Source of the DNA: Limnephilus marmoratus
Lineage: Eukaryota > Arthropoda > Insecta > Trichoptera > Limnephilidae
Length of the DNA: 64,000 nucleotides
Direction of reading: 5' to 3'
Assembly (NCBI GenBank): GCA_917880885.1
Contig: OU862933.1
Coordinates: forward strand, 11,080,679 to 11,144,678
Shown here: positions 22,501 to 33,224 of the stretch, piece after piece
Numbering within the stretch: the first letter of the stretch is position 1
Layout: each line of letters starts with the position of its first letter
The notes under the pieces: generated by a model
Told to the model about the DNA's origin: nothing
The model's input: the letters and a program-made list of their open reading frames with translations, nothing else
The model's database searches: none
Translations under genes and position numbers: made by a program

Positions 22501-24948
22501 TTGATGAGCTGTTACCGAAAGTCGCGACTTGACTGGTCTCGCTCAGGATCACACCGTTTTTATAGTGTGACCGATCTAATTAGTAATTTTCCATTCGCTC
22601 GAAATGTGTATGTGAGAAGGTACTCGAATGGACTAGCCGCTGTGTTCGCAGGTGCGTGTTGAATCACGAACTTTCCAGGAGGTGTCGGACTAATAGGCCA
22701 CTTACAACACATTTTTTAATTCTTTTTTCCGGGTTAGGCAAATATTCTAAGACATTTTGGCAGAAACCCTGGCGATTTTTTGAAAATTTCAATCCGAAAA
22801 ATCAGACCATTTTTTATAAACCGGAAAGACGGGACATAATTTTATGGGTGAGAAAACGATAATTAAATAGCTGTTATAAATTGGTATTTGGCAGAAGGAC
22901 TTTAAAATGAAAACATCTTCTTCAAGGCGGAATTCTTCTCGTTTATTCACAGCACATGTTACAATACTTTTTTGTTCCCGACCCGACAAAACACTGACTT
23001 TGGTCACTCGACCACTTGCTAGATAATGCTAGCTATTTACAGGAGATCCACGAATTAAGAGAGTTTTTAACTAAAAATTGTCCTATTTATAACCACACAT
23101 TTTCACACACCAACAAAAAAACAAACCACCATTGTTAATCTATAAATACGATACAGATTCAAGAAATCTGCGTTATCGTCTAGCACTTAAAAAAGTGCGG
23201 CCCTATGGCGCTAGTCTGTAATCTGTGATCCAAACAGTCAAGCTACAAATATACGCCGCTAGATGGCAGTAGCCTTCACTTTTTAAACAATAGCCGAAAA
23301 TCATTAAAAAAAAGAACGTTTTCCACACGAATAGCACAGGAGAATAACGAGGCATACCAAAAATATTATATCTCATAAATATTTTTTTCTTTGATCCATC
23401 TTATTGACCATAAATCATTATAATGTTCAACGTCTATATATGACTAAATCCAATGTAATATACTTTTACTGGTAAAATAAAATATTATTAAGAATATTAT
23501 CTTCAGATTTTATGTCCGGGTTAAATCTTCCCCACGTGAAAAACTAAACCCTTTCACACATTTTTCCACAAATGATCATTGAAAAATTAATCAATTTGGA
23601 TGACTTTTCAAAGGAAATGATACGTTGCATTTTTTTACATTAAATCCACACACGAGGCATTGAGATAAATAATTTCCCTCAGGGCCTATGTCATCTGAGA
23701 TGCTGTGTGAAGGGTCTTTTTGGGGAGACCCATGTTGTAGGAAGAAGGAAACACAGAAGCCGGCAAATCGTTCCACAGGCTGTTGAACACAAGAATGAGT
23801 CGAAGGAGCGACCCGTTCTCAAGTGACAAATGCCAACCGTACACATATATTGGGCACTCGTTTGGCGTGTTACCCGACTATGCACCGGTGCCGAAGGGAT
23901 CAATGACGCTAGTTCCTCGGAGCATCTTCCATTGTAATACCGGTAGAACAAGGATAGCATTCCCACCCGATGCTTGTGCTCTAAAGATCGCAATCCGTCT
24001 GTTAAGATGGGAGAATCTATCAAACGGACCGCCCGTTTTTGCACGGAGTCGAGGGTATTTTTCAGGTATTTTGGAGCTCCAGACCAAGTAGCTGCCAAAT
24101 TCAACCGTGGGGCGCACTTGTGATTTGTACAGGGTTAGCAGTTGTGTACTATTAAAGTATCTGCGGGCCTTGTATAGTACTCCCAGTTTTTGGGAGGCTA
24201 ACTTTACTCTAGCTTCGATGGAGCCCCCATATCTGAACTGGTCATTTAGAGTTACACCAAGCATATCAATTTAGGTACGTGTTTTTAGGTACTCCATTTA
24301 GGTAAGTGTAGATTGATTTGTAGGTAGTTGGAGTAAAAAAACAATAATGATGAAGTTGTGAAAACCCTCCAATGTTGGTATTTTAGAATAATTGGAACAT
24401 ATCAATTGGTTACGGAGTTGATTTGGTCTTAGACGCTCTGTGAATGCGATGTTCTACTTCTATTCACGTCATCGGTTTTGTAGAGAATGAAAAACAAAAC
24501 TTTCTGTTATGGAGTGTAATATCAAAAAACGTTTCTTACAATGGTAAAAGCAGTGACCACCCGAAGCAAATCTAAACAAATGAAAGGAGATAATGATATT
24601 TCGATCTCTACTAGCAATTTGCTACTGTCTAGTTTTAACTCAACCGCATCCGAAACCTTCCTAACTTCACCACATTGTTTCCTTTCATGCGCAGGTACCG
24701 TCTATTCAAAACTGATTATTTTGTTACAGCAAACCCAAGCCCAGTGGCGCATCGCCTTCTGGATAGTCCTGGGCGTCCTCTTCGTCACCAACGTGGTCTA
24801 CCTGTTCGGAGCCGAGGGAGAGGAATTGTGGTGGAACGACGCTGCGAAGAACGGGTACCCGCCAGGCTGGAGGGGGGGAAAGCACGCAATAGAAGAAAGC
24901 GGCGAACAAAATGAAACGAATGAAAAGAAGACCAGCAAAGATAAATAG
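16426..24948 (+). CDS. SLC17-like MFS anion/phosphate transporter, C-terminal exons
   Basis: Four exons join in phase: 16426-16581, 19866-20082, 21487-21725 and 24730-24948. They give about 277 residues ending in TAG at 24946-24948. SLC17-family hallmarks are the TM6-TM7 loop [36 protein letters not shown] after TM7, [12 protein letters not shown] in TM8, and [20 protein letters not shown] in TM10-TM11. The family moves organic or inorganic anions, often with Na+ or H+, across plasma or lysosomal membranes; the substrate cannot be told here. The C-terminus is hydrophilic and rich in E, N and K. The family is usually about 450-500 residues, so the N-terminal half (TM1-TM6) is missing and probably lies left of the window or in exons I could not see. 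Introns contain LINE, MITE and foldback remnants. Confidence 0.88.
16590..17200 (+). repeat. Retroposon tails: C/T tract and duplicated 3' modules
   Basis: A pyrimidine tract (cccctttcccgcttcccctg, about 16618-16700) and tcaaacagctcgcgtgcc resemble 25080-25390. Then ttgcaattttttttatac occurs twice (about 16737 and 16803), and accatcgcgggcatgcgcac twice (about 16915 and 17027), with catcgcaat-like words. This looks like stacked 3' ends of RTE/SINE-type elements. No coding region is supported. Confidence 0.5.
17546..17998 (-). pseudogene. LINE C-terminal fragment with (GAT)n tail
   Basis: On the - strand one frame reads [20 protein letters not shown] then a W-containing segment, a C-terminal motif common in non-LTR retrotransposons. 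It ends in an ATGATGATG-type microsatellite (catcatcatc on +, about 17568-17583), as many LINE 3' ends do. It is a fragment only. Confidence 0.55.
18127..18800 (-). pseudogene. Second LINE C-terminal fragment
   Basis: On the - strand: [20 protein letters not shown] (about 18690-18750), then a frameshift, then [15 protein letters not shown] and [12 protein letters not shown] (about 18350-18510). The YLG...IT and RLRLAGHV blocks are typical of the C-terminal half of non-LTR reverse transcriptases. The element is interrupted and incomplete. Confidence 0.6.
18811..19865. other. AT-rich intron sequence
   Basis: Intron of the SLC17-like gene. It holds A/T runs and a short near-repeat of ttgatgttgacatc (about 19506 and 19545), but no supported gene or RNA. 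Confidence 0.4.
19866..20082 (+). CDS. SLC17-like exon B (TM7-TM8)
   Basis: The acceptor follows a long T run (ttttttttag|ATTGGT) and the donor is attg|gtaatt. The 217 nt leave phase 1. The exon encodes [18 protein letters not shown] and the following two membrane segments, ending ARKIFTTI. Confidence 0.88.
20421..20748. repeat. Foldback element with tRNA-like arms
   Basis: The left arm (20421-20534) and right arm (20635-20748) are diverged inverses; both ends read attaatgaa...acaatat and aaactcaatcg. The left part, read on the - strand, has a tRNA-like A box (TCGCCCAGTTGG) and B box (GGTTCGAGTCC) with about normal spacing. The right arm retains only the B-box half. The acceptor stem does not pair well, so I do not call a tRNA gene. 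It sits in the SLC17-like intron. Confidence 0.75.
20749..21486. other. Intron sequence, unassigned
   Basis: No gene was recognised. A short piece (about 21295-21340, tactaccaccacagtaagccg) matches the 3' part of the tRNA-derived SINE-like sequence at 37200-37245 in inverted orientation, so a SINE fragment is likely there. Confidence 0.4.
21487..21725 (+). CDS. SLC17-like exon C (TM9-TM11)
   Basis: The acceptor is tttttcag|CATCC and the donor cctgat|gtaagt. The 239 nt complete the split codon and end in phase 0. The exon is notably GC-richer than its surroundings. It encodes the conserved [18 protein letters not shown] segment. A diverged partial copy lies 24 bp beyond the donor. Confidence 0.9.
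21749..21836 (+). pseudogene. Partial tandem duplicate of SLC17-like exon C
   Basis: Reads [18 protein letters not shown], then KPYGVIYSW, beside exon C's [18 protein letters not shown], then [11 protein letters not shown]. The copy covers about the last 90 bp of the exon and includes a GTAAGT at 21832-21837. It lies in the same open frame past the true donor. Using its donor would leave phase 1, which is incompatible with exon D, so it is probably a non-functional exon fossil. Confidence 0.75.
21840..22690. other. GC-richer intron segment, unassigned
   Basis: From about 21900 to 22650 the sequence is GC-rich and purine-skewed, with a G run at 22297-22307. It resembles a retroelement leader, but I found no coding domain, end motif or second copy. 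The open frame at 22396-22662 has no recognisable features. Confidence 0.35.
22696..23590. mobile_element. Mariner-like MITE (GGCCACTT family), diverged copy
   Basis: The left end after TA (22694-22695) is GGCCACTTACAACACATTTTT. The body blocks aggcaaatattctaagacatt and gcacaggagaataacgaggc match the intact copy at 55973-56826. About 420 bp (22865-23285) is extra relative to that copy. The right end is not clear. The segment 23508-23583 recurs at 63585-63655. Confidence 0.65.
23630..24270 (-). pseudogene. 5'-truncated LINE (CR1/jockey-like), RT C-terminus and 3' tail
   Basis: The 3' T run at 23630-23636 precedes a tail like that at 46386. Coding pieces on the - strand: [20 protein letters not shown] and [14 protein letters not shown], then after a frameshift [20 protein letters not shown] and [14 protein letters not shown]. 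These match the more intact copy at 46450-47130 almost word for word. Confidence 0.85.
24730..24948 (+). CDS. SLC17-like exon D (TM12 and C-terminus)
   Basis: The acceptor is ttgttacag|CAAACC. The 219 nt are 73 codons including the stop. The exon encodes [20 protein letters not shown] (TM12) and a soluble tail. An alternative acceptor at gcgcag (24693-24694) would give a frame that breaks TM12. Confidence 0.88.
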   Translation, partial: QTQAQWRIAFWIVLGVLFVTNVVYLFGAEGEELWWNDAAKNGYPPGWRGGKHAIEESGEQNETNEKKTSKDK

Positions 24949-24977
24949 AACGAATGATTGTTATATTCATTAGTGTA

Positions 24978-24983
24978 AATAAA
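24978..24983 (+). terminator. Poly(A) signal AATAAA of the SLC17-like gene
   Basis: AATAAA lies 30 bp after the TAG, with a second near-copy AATAAG just after. This fits a very short 3' UTR ending before the Helitron end at about 25019. Confidence 0.6.
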
Positions 24984-25018
24984 TAAGTATAAGTAAGATT
25001 TGACCTTTATATTATTCT

Positions 25019-25445
25019 ACTAGCTGGTCCCGGCATGCGTTGCTATGCCATTTAATAAAGAAATTGTTTCTCCCTGAGTGTCCTTTCCCATTCGTCCCGC
25101 TCCCCTTCCGCCTCCCCTTCTTCTCCTGCGTCCTCTTCCCCTCTCGCGTTCCCACTCCGTCACCTCCACCTTCCGTCTCCCCACTCTACTCCCCCCCCTT
25201 CCCCCGTCCCGCGAACACCCCTCGCGAGTTCCCCTCCCCCCTCACACGTCCCCTTCTGCTCCCGCGTTCCCCTTCCACCTTCCCCGCCTTCCCTCTTCCC
25301 TTTCCCGTTCCCTCGTCCCGCTAACCCTCCTCCCGCGTTCCATATATTCAATCCCAGTACATTCAGTTTTTAAACAGCCCGCGTGCCACCTTTTACAATT
25401 TTTATTCAAATTTCCATTTTTCATGTATATTAAATTTTGTACCTA
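25019..25445 (-). mobile_element. Helitron-like 3' end (inverted) with pyrimidine tract
   Basis: Read on the - strand the end is ...GGACCAGCTAG followed by T, preceded by a GGCAT...ATGCC hairpin: the Helitron 3' signature. To the right is a 265-bp tract (about 25080-25345) made almost only of C and T in cccctccc/ttcccgcg words, then tttaaacagcccgcgtgcc, which is shared with 16700. The 5' end of the element is not identified. Confidence 0.55.
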
Positions 25446-25979
25446 ACATAGGTAATTATTTAAAACATCTAAAATTCTTGATTCGATTCAAACTGTTAGG
25501 GGAGTACCTACTTTAAATAAATTTATCAACTTAAAGCTTTTCAAAAATAGAATCCTGATTTAACAATCATTGTTTTGCAAAATGTCATTCTCAAACACGC
25601 GAACTGTCAAACGTGCGATAGTCATTAGGTTTTCTGAAATTATTCAATTTTCTGCGCAATTTTCTTAATTTTTCTCTCCGTAAGAACCATCCTCGTACTT
25701 CAAGGAATATTCTAAAAAAAGAATTAGCGAAATCGGTTCAGCTGCTCTCGAGATTTGCGCTTAGCAACAAATTCAGCGATTCATTTTTATATGTTCGCAA
25801 TGCGAGACCCAAAGCTTTTTTACAAGACAATGTACACAGCTGCAGAGTTGTGAGTATTGCATGATTGATACACACCAGGCGCGAGGTTCGTGTAGCCTCT
25901 CCGATGTGCTCCTGATAATACCTACGTCCAAAAATATTCAGTTTTGGGAGTGGTTTCGTTAGGTTGACAGTCAATATTG
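25446..25979. other. Unassigned spacer with RTE-like tail words
   Basis: Words such as gcgaaatcggttcagctgctc (about 25725) are typical of RTE-type 3' regions, but no coding domain is visible. No gene supported. Confidence 0.35.
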
Positions 25980-26430
25980 TTACCTCTGCGGGATTATGTG
26001 CTCCTAGTATATTTTTTAACAATTTCGTCTACCGAAGTCCCGTCGGTGGTAAAAGAAACCTGTGCAGCAAAACTGGTTTTCGTAATAATTCAATTTACCA
26101 ACAGTTGTCATATTTAAAAAAAAAAACAAACCTCTTCAACATTATGTGATCCTGGAATTTTTTAGTACTTTTCACGTAAATCCATTTACCATCTGAAAGA
26201 CGATATTTAAAAACAACAAAAAAAAACCTGTGCAGCGTTATGTGATCCTGGTATTTTTCACATAAAACCATTTACCAAGGGAAAAAATAACAAAAAATAC
26301 CTCTGCGGCATTATGCGATCGTTTCGCAATAACTCCGTATACCAACGGAAAGATTCAATAATATTTAGAAACAAACAAAAATTTCTCGGCGGAATTATCG
26401 TTTCTGATATATTTTGTTATTATTCCATAA
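25980..26430 (+). repeat. Diverged tandem array, about 4-5 units of 70-110 bp
   Basis: Units share cctctgcgg(c/g)attatgtgatcctggta, then catttaccaa..ggaaagat, then aacaaaaaat. Recognisable starts are near 25982, 26058, 26128, 26228 and 26305. Units differ by many substitutions, so the array is old. Confidence 0.65.
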
Positions 26431-26640
26431 ACAAACGATTTTAAAGAAATAACTGCCACAAAATGTTGAAATTAGAGAAGGAAAACATAAATTGGAACAG
26501 ATGGAAGGAAATTCAGAAAACAGGCGGAGGAAAAATGTTTGAAGGTTATTTATTGTAAAGTAAAATAGATTATGGTCGAAATATATAAAACACGTACAGT
26601 ACTCAATTAAGAAGGAGAACCCGGGAACAATTAACACCTA

Positions 26641-26995
26641 TGGCACAACATGTCACCCTAAGTGGTTCGCTACGTTTGATGACTAAGCGGGGGTGCCCGG
26701 GTTCATCGACAGAGGTGTATTCGGGTCTTGGAGGTGAATAAGTCTGCTCACCTACTGCGTTAAGAGAGAGACTGGTTGAGGGAGGTCTCTTTACCTCTCC
26801 ATCTGGACTTTCTACCTTTCGCCTTGCACCACATTTGGAAGCATGAATTCATACATCCGCCCTTCTGGACACACCGACCCCTGGATTCGTACCTACCCGT
26901 CTTTCTTCCTTTCCATAAAAAGACCCTCCATAAAATATCCTCTAAAACGACACAGGGCTTTAGGGAAATACTTTTAATAAGGACCTCCCGAGAAA
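26641..26995 (+). mobile_element. LINE-tailed retroposon, copy 2 (old)
   Basis: It begins with the head words tgtcaccctaagtggttcgc and gtgcccgggttcat. It ends in an eroded form of the shared LINE tail (aagaccctccat...cagggctttagggaaatac). Plus orientation. No credible coding frame. Confidence 0.65.
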
Positions 26996-28238
26996 AGAAA
27001 GGCTAAAAGAAATAATAAAGTAACATCAAACTGTAATCTAATTGAAAATAACAATGACTCTACTTTGTCTCGTTAAGTTATTAGATGAGGCTACAAAAGC
27101 ACCAAATTAGTTAATTTATACAATTTAGTGCATAGGGCAATTGAAAAAATCAGTTGGCAACTCAATCGCTATCCACTGGAAAGCAACTTTGCGAATTTCA
27201 TTGGTTCGCACACAAGCAACTTGTTAAAGACCAGTTGTCAAGGGCGACGTCGGCCGGCACATTTCAGTTGACAGGTTGACAAGTTGCCATGGTTGCACCT
27301 CACGACCTGTCAAGTTTTCTTGTTATTCATTTTTGGGGTGTTATGCCGTGTTGCGCTACCTCCTCCTTTAGCCAACAACGTTACAGTGTCCATCATCCAG
27401 GGCTGGGCAGTATTTGAAATACATGTAATTGAAATACGTATTTGAAATACAAATACGTATTTTGTATTTGTATTTCAATTACTTCCTAAAAATGTATTTT
27501 GTAATTGGTATTTCAATAACCTGGGGCTGAGGTATTTTGTAATTTGTATTTCAAATACTTATGGCTTCAAAATACATTTAGCGATCTTAAGAGGTAATAC
27601 TAGCGGCGTTTTTCCATACAAACGTATTCCCCGTTTATCTCTCTGGATTTTGACCCTAGAGCAAAATTTTTTTTTACATAATATAGATATCGACCACTAG
27701 CGTGTCGGTACGTTTTGTTTTTTTTGATAATTTACTTCTTATAGAAGTTAGGACCTTCCAAAAATGAATAAAATTGCCTAATTTAAACGCCGTCAAAAAA
27801 CGTTCAGTATACAAACTAAACAATGTATTTTGAAAAAAAGCAAAACGTACCGACATAGAATATTTTCTTTTAATACAGTTAGTGAAAAAAAAAATTAAAA
27901 TCGGTCCAGTTTTGGAGAAGAAAAATGGGGAATACAAAACATCGATTTCGAAGATTTTATTTAGGTATTTTCGGCCCGACGTGCAGGTGTCCCTTTCGCT
28001 CAGTTCTCCTGGGGGGGCCGGGGAACGGGGGTTTTGACAAATACATATAAAGCGAAGTAGTGATGTAACGAATTTTATCGGTAGACTAGTGTTGTCCTTG
28101 CCCGAGTAATAGATATTTTTATTCGTTTTTTTCTGTTTAGTGACTCATCGCGGTATACCAATACTGACCGAGCTTTCATACTAAAATTGTGCAAAATTAA
28201 AATTGTTTATGTCAAGTACTATAATAAATTTTCAATTT

Positions 28239-28562
28239 GGGAGGCGTTATAGGTACCATCGCCCCGGGAACCATTTATTGGATAACCAACACCCCCGCCA
28301 CTTGGTCACCCCAAGTGGTTCGCTATGTTTGGTGACTGAGCATGGGTTCCCGGGTTCACGGGTGAGGTCTGCATGGGTTTTGGTGGCGGATGATTTTGTC
28401 CACTTACTGCGTGGCGGGCCGGATTGGGAGAAACTGGAAGAGGGAGATCTTTTGATCTCTACAGCCGGACTCTCTCCACCATCATTTCATATTTTTACTT
28501 ACCCAGAAATTCCTCTCCTTCCTTTCATTAAAAATAACCTCCACACAGCTTCTCCGATGACT
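28239..28562 (+). mobile_element. LINE-tailed retroposon, copy 3 (3'-truncated)
   Basis: It starts gggaggcgttataggtacc, continues with cgccccgggaacc, ttattggataaccaac and gtcaccccaagtggttcgct, and stops at cctccacacagcttctc before the stem-loop tail and A run seen in other copies. Confidence 0.75.
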
Positions 28563-28720
28563 TTGCTATACTATAAGGGTATTTAACTTAAAAATAATTT
28601 TTATATTTCATTTTGTATAATTGCATTTTGTGATATTTTTAAGTAATTAATCACCTCTCCCTTTATTATTTTGTCTATAATTCTCATATGCCTATACTTG
28701 TTTGTCTTTTAATATTAATC

Positions 28721-28763
28721 TTATCATGACGAAGAACACTCTGTTTTCGAAATATGTTGATAA
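28721..28763 (+). ncRNA. Degenerate hammerhead ribozyme remnant
   Basis: ttatc-atgacga-stem II-gaaa-tatgtt-gataa has the layout of the motif at 38241-38283 and the same downstream words (ttctcatttaattaaaaatg). The core C3 is changed to A, so cleavage is unlikely. Confidence 0.5.
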
Positions 28764-28849
28764 TATTGATTACATAAAGCTGTTTTTACCAAGTTATTTG
28801 TTCTCATTTAATTAAAAATGACGCCACAAAGATTGGACCCATTTGCAGC

Positions 28850-31740
28850 ATTTCAAGCTGGGTCGCCATAACCAATTCGTTTGTGCAATTTCAATCAATG
28901 CATTTCTGTGTTTCTCGAGAACCCTTCTATGGGCTTACACGTCATTAGTACTTTTACGCCAGTTTTTTAAAAATTTGTGGTCAGAAACATCCAAGTAGTG
29001 TAGTTTTGTAGCTCTGGCACATATGAAGCTATATGACTTTTGCACTCCCAGAAATAAAACCTTTTTAGTATAATTATCATTATGCATATATCCAATTGTA
29101 TATCCGCATGTACATTATTTGGCTTAATATAGTAACTATGTTATTTTCCACATCAAGTATATAATAAAATAGATGCAAGAATGTTATTTTTTTGATAAAT
29201 TAATAACGTAAAAAAAAATATATCTATATATTTATTCTCAAAACTCTTGAGAACATATCGTCGTTGCATTCACAAAATATCCCATGTGAGGTTTTCGACC
29301 AATTTTTTTTTGTTTACACCATTTGATTCACCACGGTTTCCTAAATAATCTGACAAATATATCCCATTTTTCAAACTCATCTTTTTAATCATATTAGAGG
29401 CAACTCTGACCATTACTTGTAATTAATGGTAATTATTTAAAAAAAATATACTACATATACTACAGAAATAAAAAAAAATATAAACCGAAGATACATTTCA
29501 TCAGGAATAATTAACTAAATAATTACCTGTTTTTCTCATTCTTTCTATTTATTATTAATCTATATTCATCTCTATTTTATTTAGATTTTTCGAATTTCTC
29601 CCAAGTGCACAATATTTTAGTATGTAACCGTATCCTATGTATGTACACCATAAGTAATTTATATAACTCCATTGAACAATTATATATCTATATTAAATAT
29701 TAAAAAATATATATATATATATTTCTTCAATATTAACTCAGTAGGTAAAGCAAAAATATTTTTTTATAATTTATATTTAACTCTCAAAAAATTACCAAAA
29801 AATTAAGTTGCATCCAAAATCATACGAAATTATTTTTTTTAAGACCAATATTTCGTAATTTGAAACAAAAATAAATAAAATAAAACATATTTATCCACAC
29901 AAGATATTTTCTCTACCTTTTGATAAAAAAATACATTTTCAGTTTATTTGGGTGTTTTGGTCACAAATCCAAATTTAACCCCCCCCCCCGGCTATTTGTT
30001 AGCTTTGGGAACAACTCATATCGATCTTGTGTCTCCCTTACTATTATTTATTTATTAATTTTCGGGAAATCGACAGTTTATATTTATTTCAGTTTGTACA
30101 TAGTATTAAATAGCCAAAATAAAACCATTTACGGATTTCCTCCTTGTGACTTTACTTCTACTGAGACAGCATAATAAGAATAAGTAAATTAATTTTATAA
30201 AAAGGAATATGAATCTAAAATTATATAAAACAAAAAATATATATATGTATACTCAAAACATTTTTTTTAATATAAAATGAAAAATTACAAAACAAAAAAT
30301 CTATCAAAACATTGGTAGCCATGGAGAGAGGTTGTACATATAAATCAAATCATAACAGAAATATAAACAATAAAAACATAACATTATTCAAGAACCATTA
30401 GAGAAGCACTCTTTTTATGGACCTTTTATATTCAGTAAGTTTGCAATTGAAAATGTCCACATTGGAAAATACGCTATTATAACTATTGTGAGTATTATGT
30501 TGAGAAATAAGTTTTAAACGGTGTTCGAAAGAGAAAGAGAAAATATCAAACTTTATATTCAAATTCAAAAGTTAACCACAAAATATTGTAATTGTGCACC
30601 TTTATAAAACGAAAGTTTATTTCATCGCCTTTCAAAAACAGTTTTTAGTTTTCGGATACTATCAGAAATATTCCATTTATTTGGATTTTATTGCAAAGCG
30701 GAAATATTTCGACCTTATGAAAAAATATGCCCGAGGCCCTACGTTTGCTACACAAAATATCATATGTGCATAAAAAGTGCGCACAAAAATCCTGAATGCA
30801 AAATTTAAGAAAAAATTGTCGGTTTTATTAAAAAAATATATATTAAGCCCACTTGTTTTCACCCAAACATGGTATCACAAATAACTCTACAATTAATAAA
30901 AATAAATAAAAATATGGGTCCCTATTTTTTTATTTATTATTTCTCCTAATATTCTAAAATACCCACAGGATATTTTGTGCGCGCAACAACGATATAAAGT
31001 AGCTATAATAGCATATTCATAGGACGCTCCTGTGAGCGGGTAGAGAAATTGAATGTTAGTCTTGTCTCTACACGTTTGCAGATTGGAACATGCGTGGTCG
31101 GCAGAAATAATAATTCGGCTTATTACGGAGTGACGTGCACACTTGCACACTTGCACAGAGCGCGCGGCGCACTTGCGGCGAGGGAGCGAAACTGTAGTCT
31201 GCGGTGAAGCGCGTAGCCCACACACACAAGGCCTGCATTCACTCACACATCTATAGCGCGATTCTGACTAAGCATGCGATGAGATTCGCGATAGACGGTA
31301 GGAAGGAGGCGCAGAGGGGGAGAGAGAACACTCACGTGGTCTCACCCACACATCTATAGCTAGTTCTTTTGTGAGCGCGGTGCGATAACGATAATTTTTG
31401 AAAATACCTACCGTCGAGATTTCTCACCGATGGTATTACCTCTTAATAATGACAATGAAAAATAAACTGACATAGATAATACGTAGACTAAAAACGCTAG
31501 AATCCAGAGCTATATGTTATGAATGTTAATATTTAGAGTTGGCAACACGTCCTGTGCTATAACAGCACTGTTATTGTACATTTTCTATCACATTTGTATC
31601 ATATTATATAATGCTTGTCATTGCTTTGTATTGTACTTTTTTGTGTCGTAGTATTAGATCAAGCACTATAGGAATAATTTGACTGAATACTAGATTATTT
31701 TTAAGTTAATTACAGTAGAGCGCACTTGAAGTGAAATAAC
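28850..31740. other. AT-rich interior of the 27.4-34.0 kb hAT-type element
   Basis: No coding domain. 29905-29990 is a diverged relative of the repeats at 55430 and 57600. 31085-31420 is a GC-rich island (gcgcgcggcgcacttgcggc) with cacacatctatagc occurring twice (about 31242 and 31346). A promoter or a fragment of another element is possible. Confidence 0.4.
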
Positions 31741-31960
31741 TAGTGTCCGACCGAAACAGGATTTTCTACCGAAAACGAAACCGAATATTCGATATCTGTC
31801 TCAGTTTCGGCCGAAACCGAAACCGAAACTTTTTTAGACATGTTAAAAATCTATTGTTTACTGAAATTCGGCTTATTTTTTACAATTGTATTCACTATAA
31901 AGTAAGGACCTCATAAATTGAGTAGGTATTATAATTTTAATTGCGTTTACAATCACAACA

Positions 31961-33224
31961 TTTTTTTACGTTAACTCCACATGAGAGGCCCCGAGGAAAA
32001 TAATTTCCCTCAGGGCGTATGTCATCTTTGAAGATGCTGTATGGAGGGTCTTTTTGGGGAGAGGAAGGAGTAAATGGTCTTGAAGAGACCCATGTTGTAG
32101 GAGGGAGGAAACATAGAGGCCGGCAAAACGTTCCACAGCCGAGCTGTTGAACTCAAGAATGAGTCATAGAAACGACCCATTCTCATGTGACTAATGTCAA
32201 CCGTGTACATATGTTGGGCGCATGTTTGGCATGTTCCCCGACTACGCACTGGTACCGAGAGGATCAATGGCGCTATTTCCTCAGAGTATCTTCCATTGTA
32301 TTACGGTAGAACAAGGACAGATTCCCACCTGACGCCTATGCTCTAAAGATCGCAATCCGTTTGTGTTAGGAGTATCTATCTTATCTATCAATTGGACCAC
32401 CGGTTTTTGCACAGAGTCGAGAGTTTTTTTTTTAAGGTATTTTGGGGCTCCAGACCAGAGGTGGCTGCCAAATTCAATAGTGGGCGCAGTTACGATTTGT
32501 ACAGTGTTAGCAGTTGTGCACTATTAAAGTATCTGCGGGTCCTGTACAGTACGCCCAGTTTCTGAGAGTCTAAAACTCTGGCTTCGATGTAGCCCCCATA
32601 CCTGAGCTGGTCACTTAGAGTTACTGCCTCCGTTCACGGAGATACTTACAAGATACTTGATCTTCGTGCGCGTATCATTCGCGCCGATCGTAAGTACCCC
32701 CCGTACGATTTTGCTGGTGCCCTTTCACGGCGCTACGCGGTGGCTGTCGGTTTCCAATCAGTATCACGATACCGACAGCGCTGATCGCACGCGACGCGTC
32801 GCATCATTTGTGACTGATACTTATTCATTTGACGTTTGACAGAAATGACTTCGGAACATGGAAAGTAATGTTAGATTTGTTCTGGAAGTGGACAAAATGC
32901 ATGTTTATATAACTATACTTTACCAGAATACGTAAGAAAGGATTTAGTGGAGATGGCATGGATTGATATTGGATAAAAAGTCATATGACATCGCTTGACA
33001 GCGTGTTAACTCCACGGCTGCACGTGAAAAATGATCAAGTTCAGTATATTTCGGATAGCGCCGTGAACGGAGACTAGCATTAAAAAGTAGTATAGCAGCA
33101 GGGTACTTTAGGTTTCGTCACAATTACGTAGATTGTAAGTATCTCCATGAACGGAGGGCCTTACACCAAGCACATCAAAGGAGGGACTGTTCGGAAGATT
33201 GCTTCCGTTGAAGGAGACTAGATT
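31961..33224 (-). pseudogene. 5'-truncated LINE fragment, interrupted by a MITE
   Basis: The T run at 31961-31967 is the 3' end. The - strand reads RLWNVLPASMFPPSYNMGLF and neighbours with stops and shifts, and matches the 46.4 kb copy. The remaining 5' piece (33167-33224: caagcacatcaaaggagg through gaaggagactagattt) lies beyond the inserted MITE. Confidence 0.8.
32625..33162. mobile_element. MITE with CCTCCGTTCAcGGAGATACTTAC ends
   Basis: The left end cctccgttcacggagatact and the inverted right end ccctccgttcatggagatac show a TIR of about 24 bp with one mismatch. The LINE word TTAC occurs on both sides (32621-32624, 33163-33166), suggesting a 4-bp duplication. The interior is GC-rich with short palindromes. 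The innermost layer of the nest. Confidence 0.75.

Noticed and set aside
25040..25446. Proline/serine-rich open frames
   Set aside because: They come from a C/T-only tract, which rarely contains stops.
30893..31246. 117-codon Cys-rich open frame on the - strand
   Set aside because: No domain, no splice context, composition-driven by a GC-rich island inside a DNA element.
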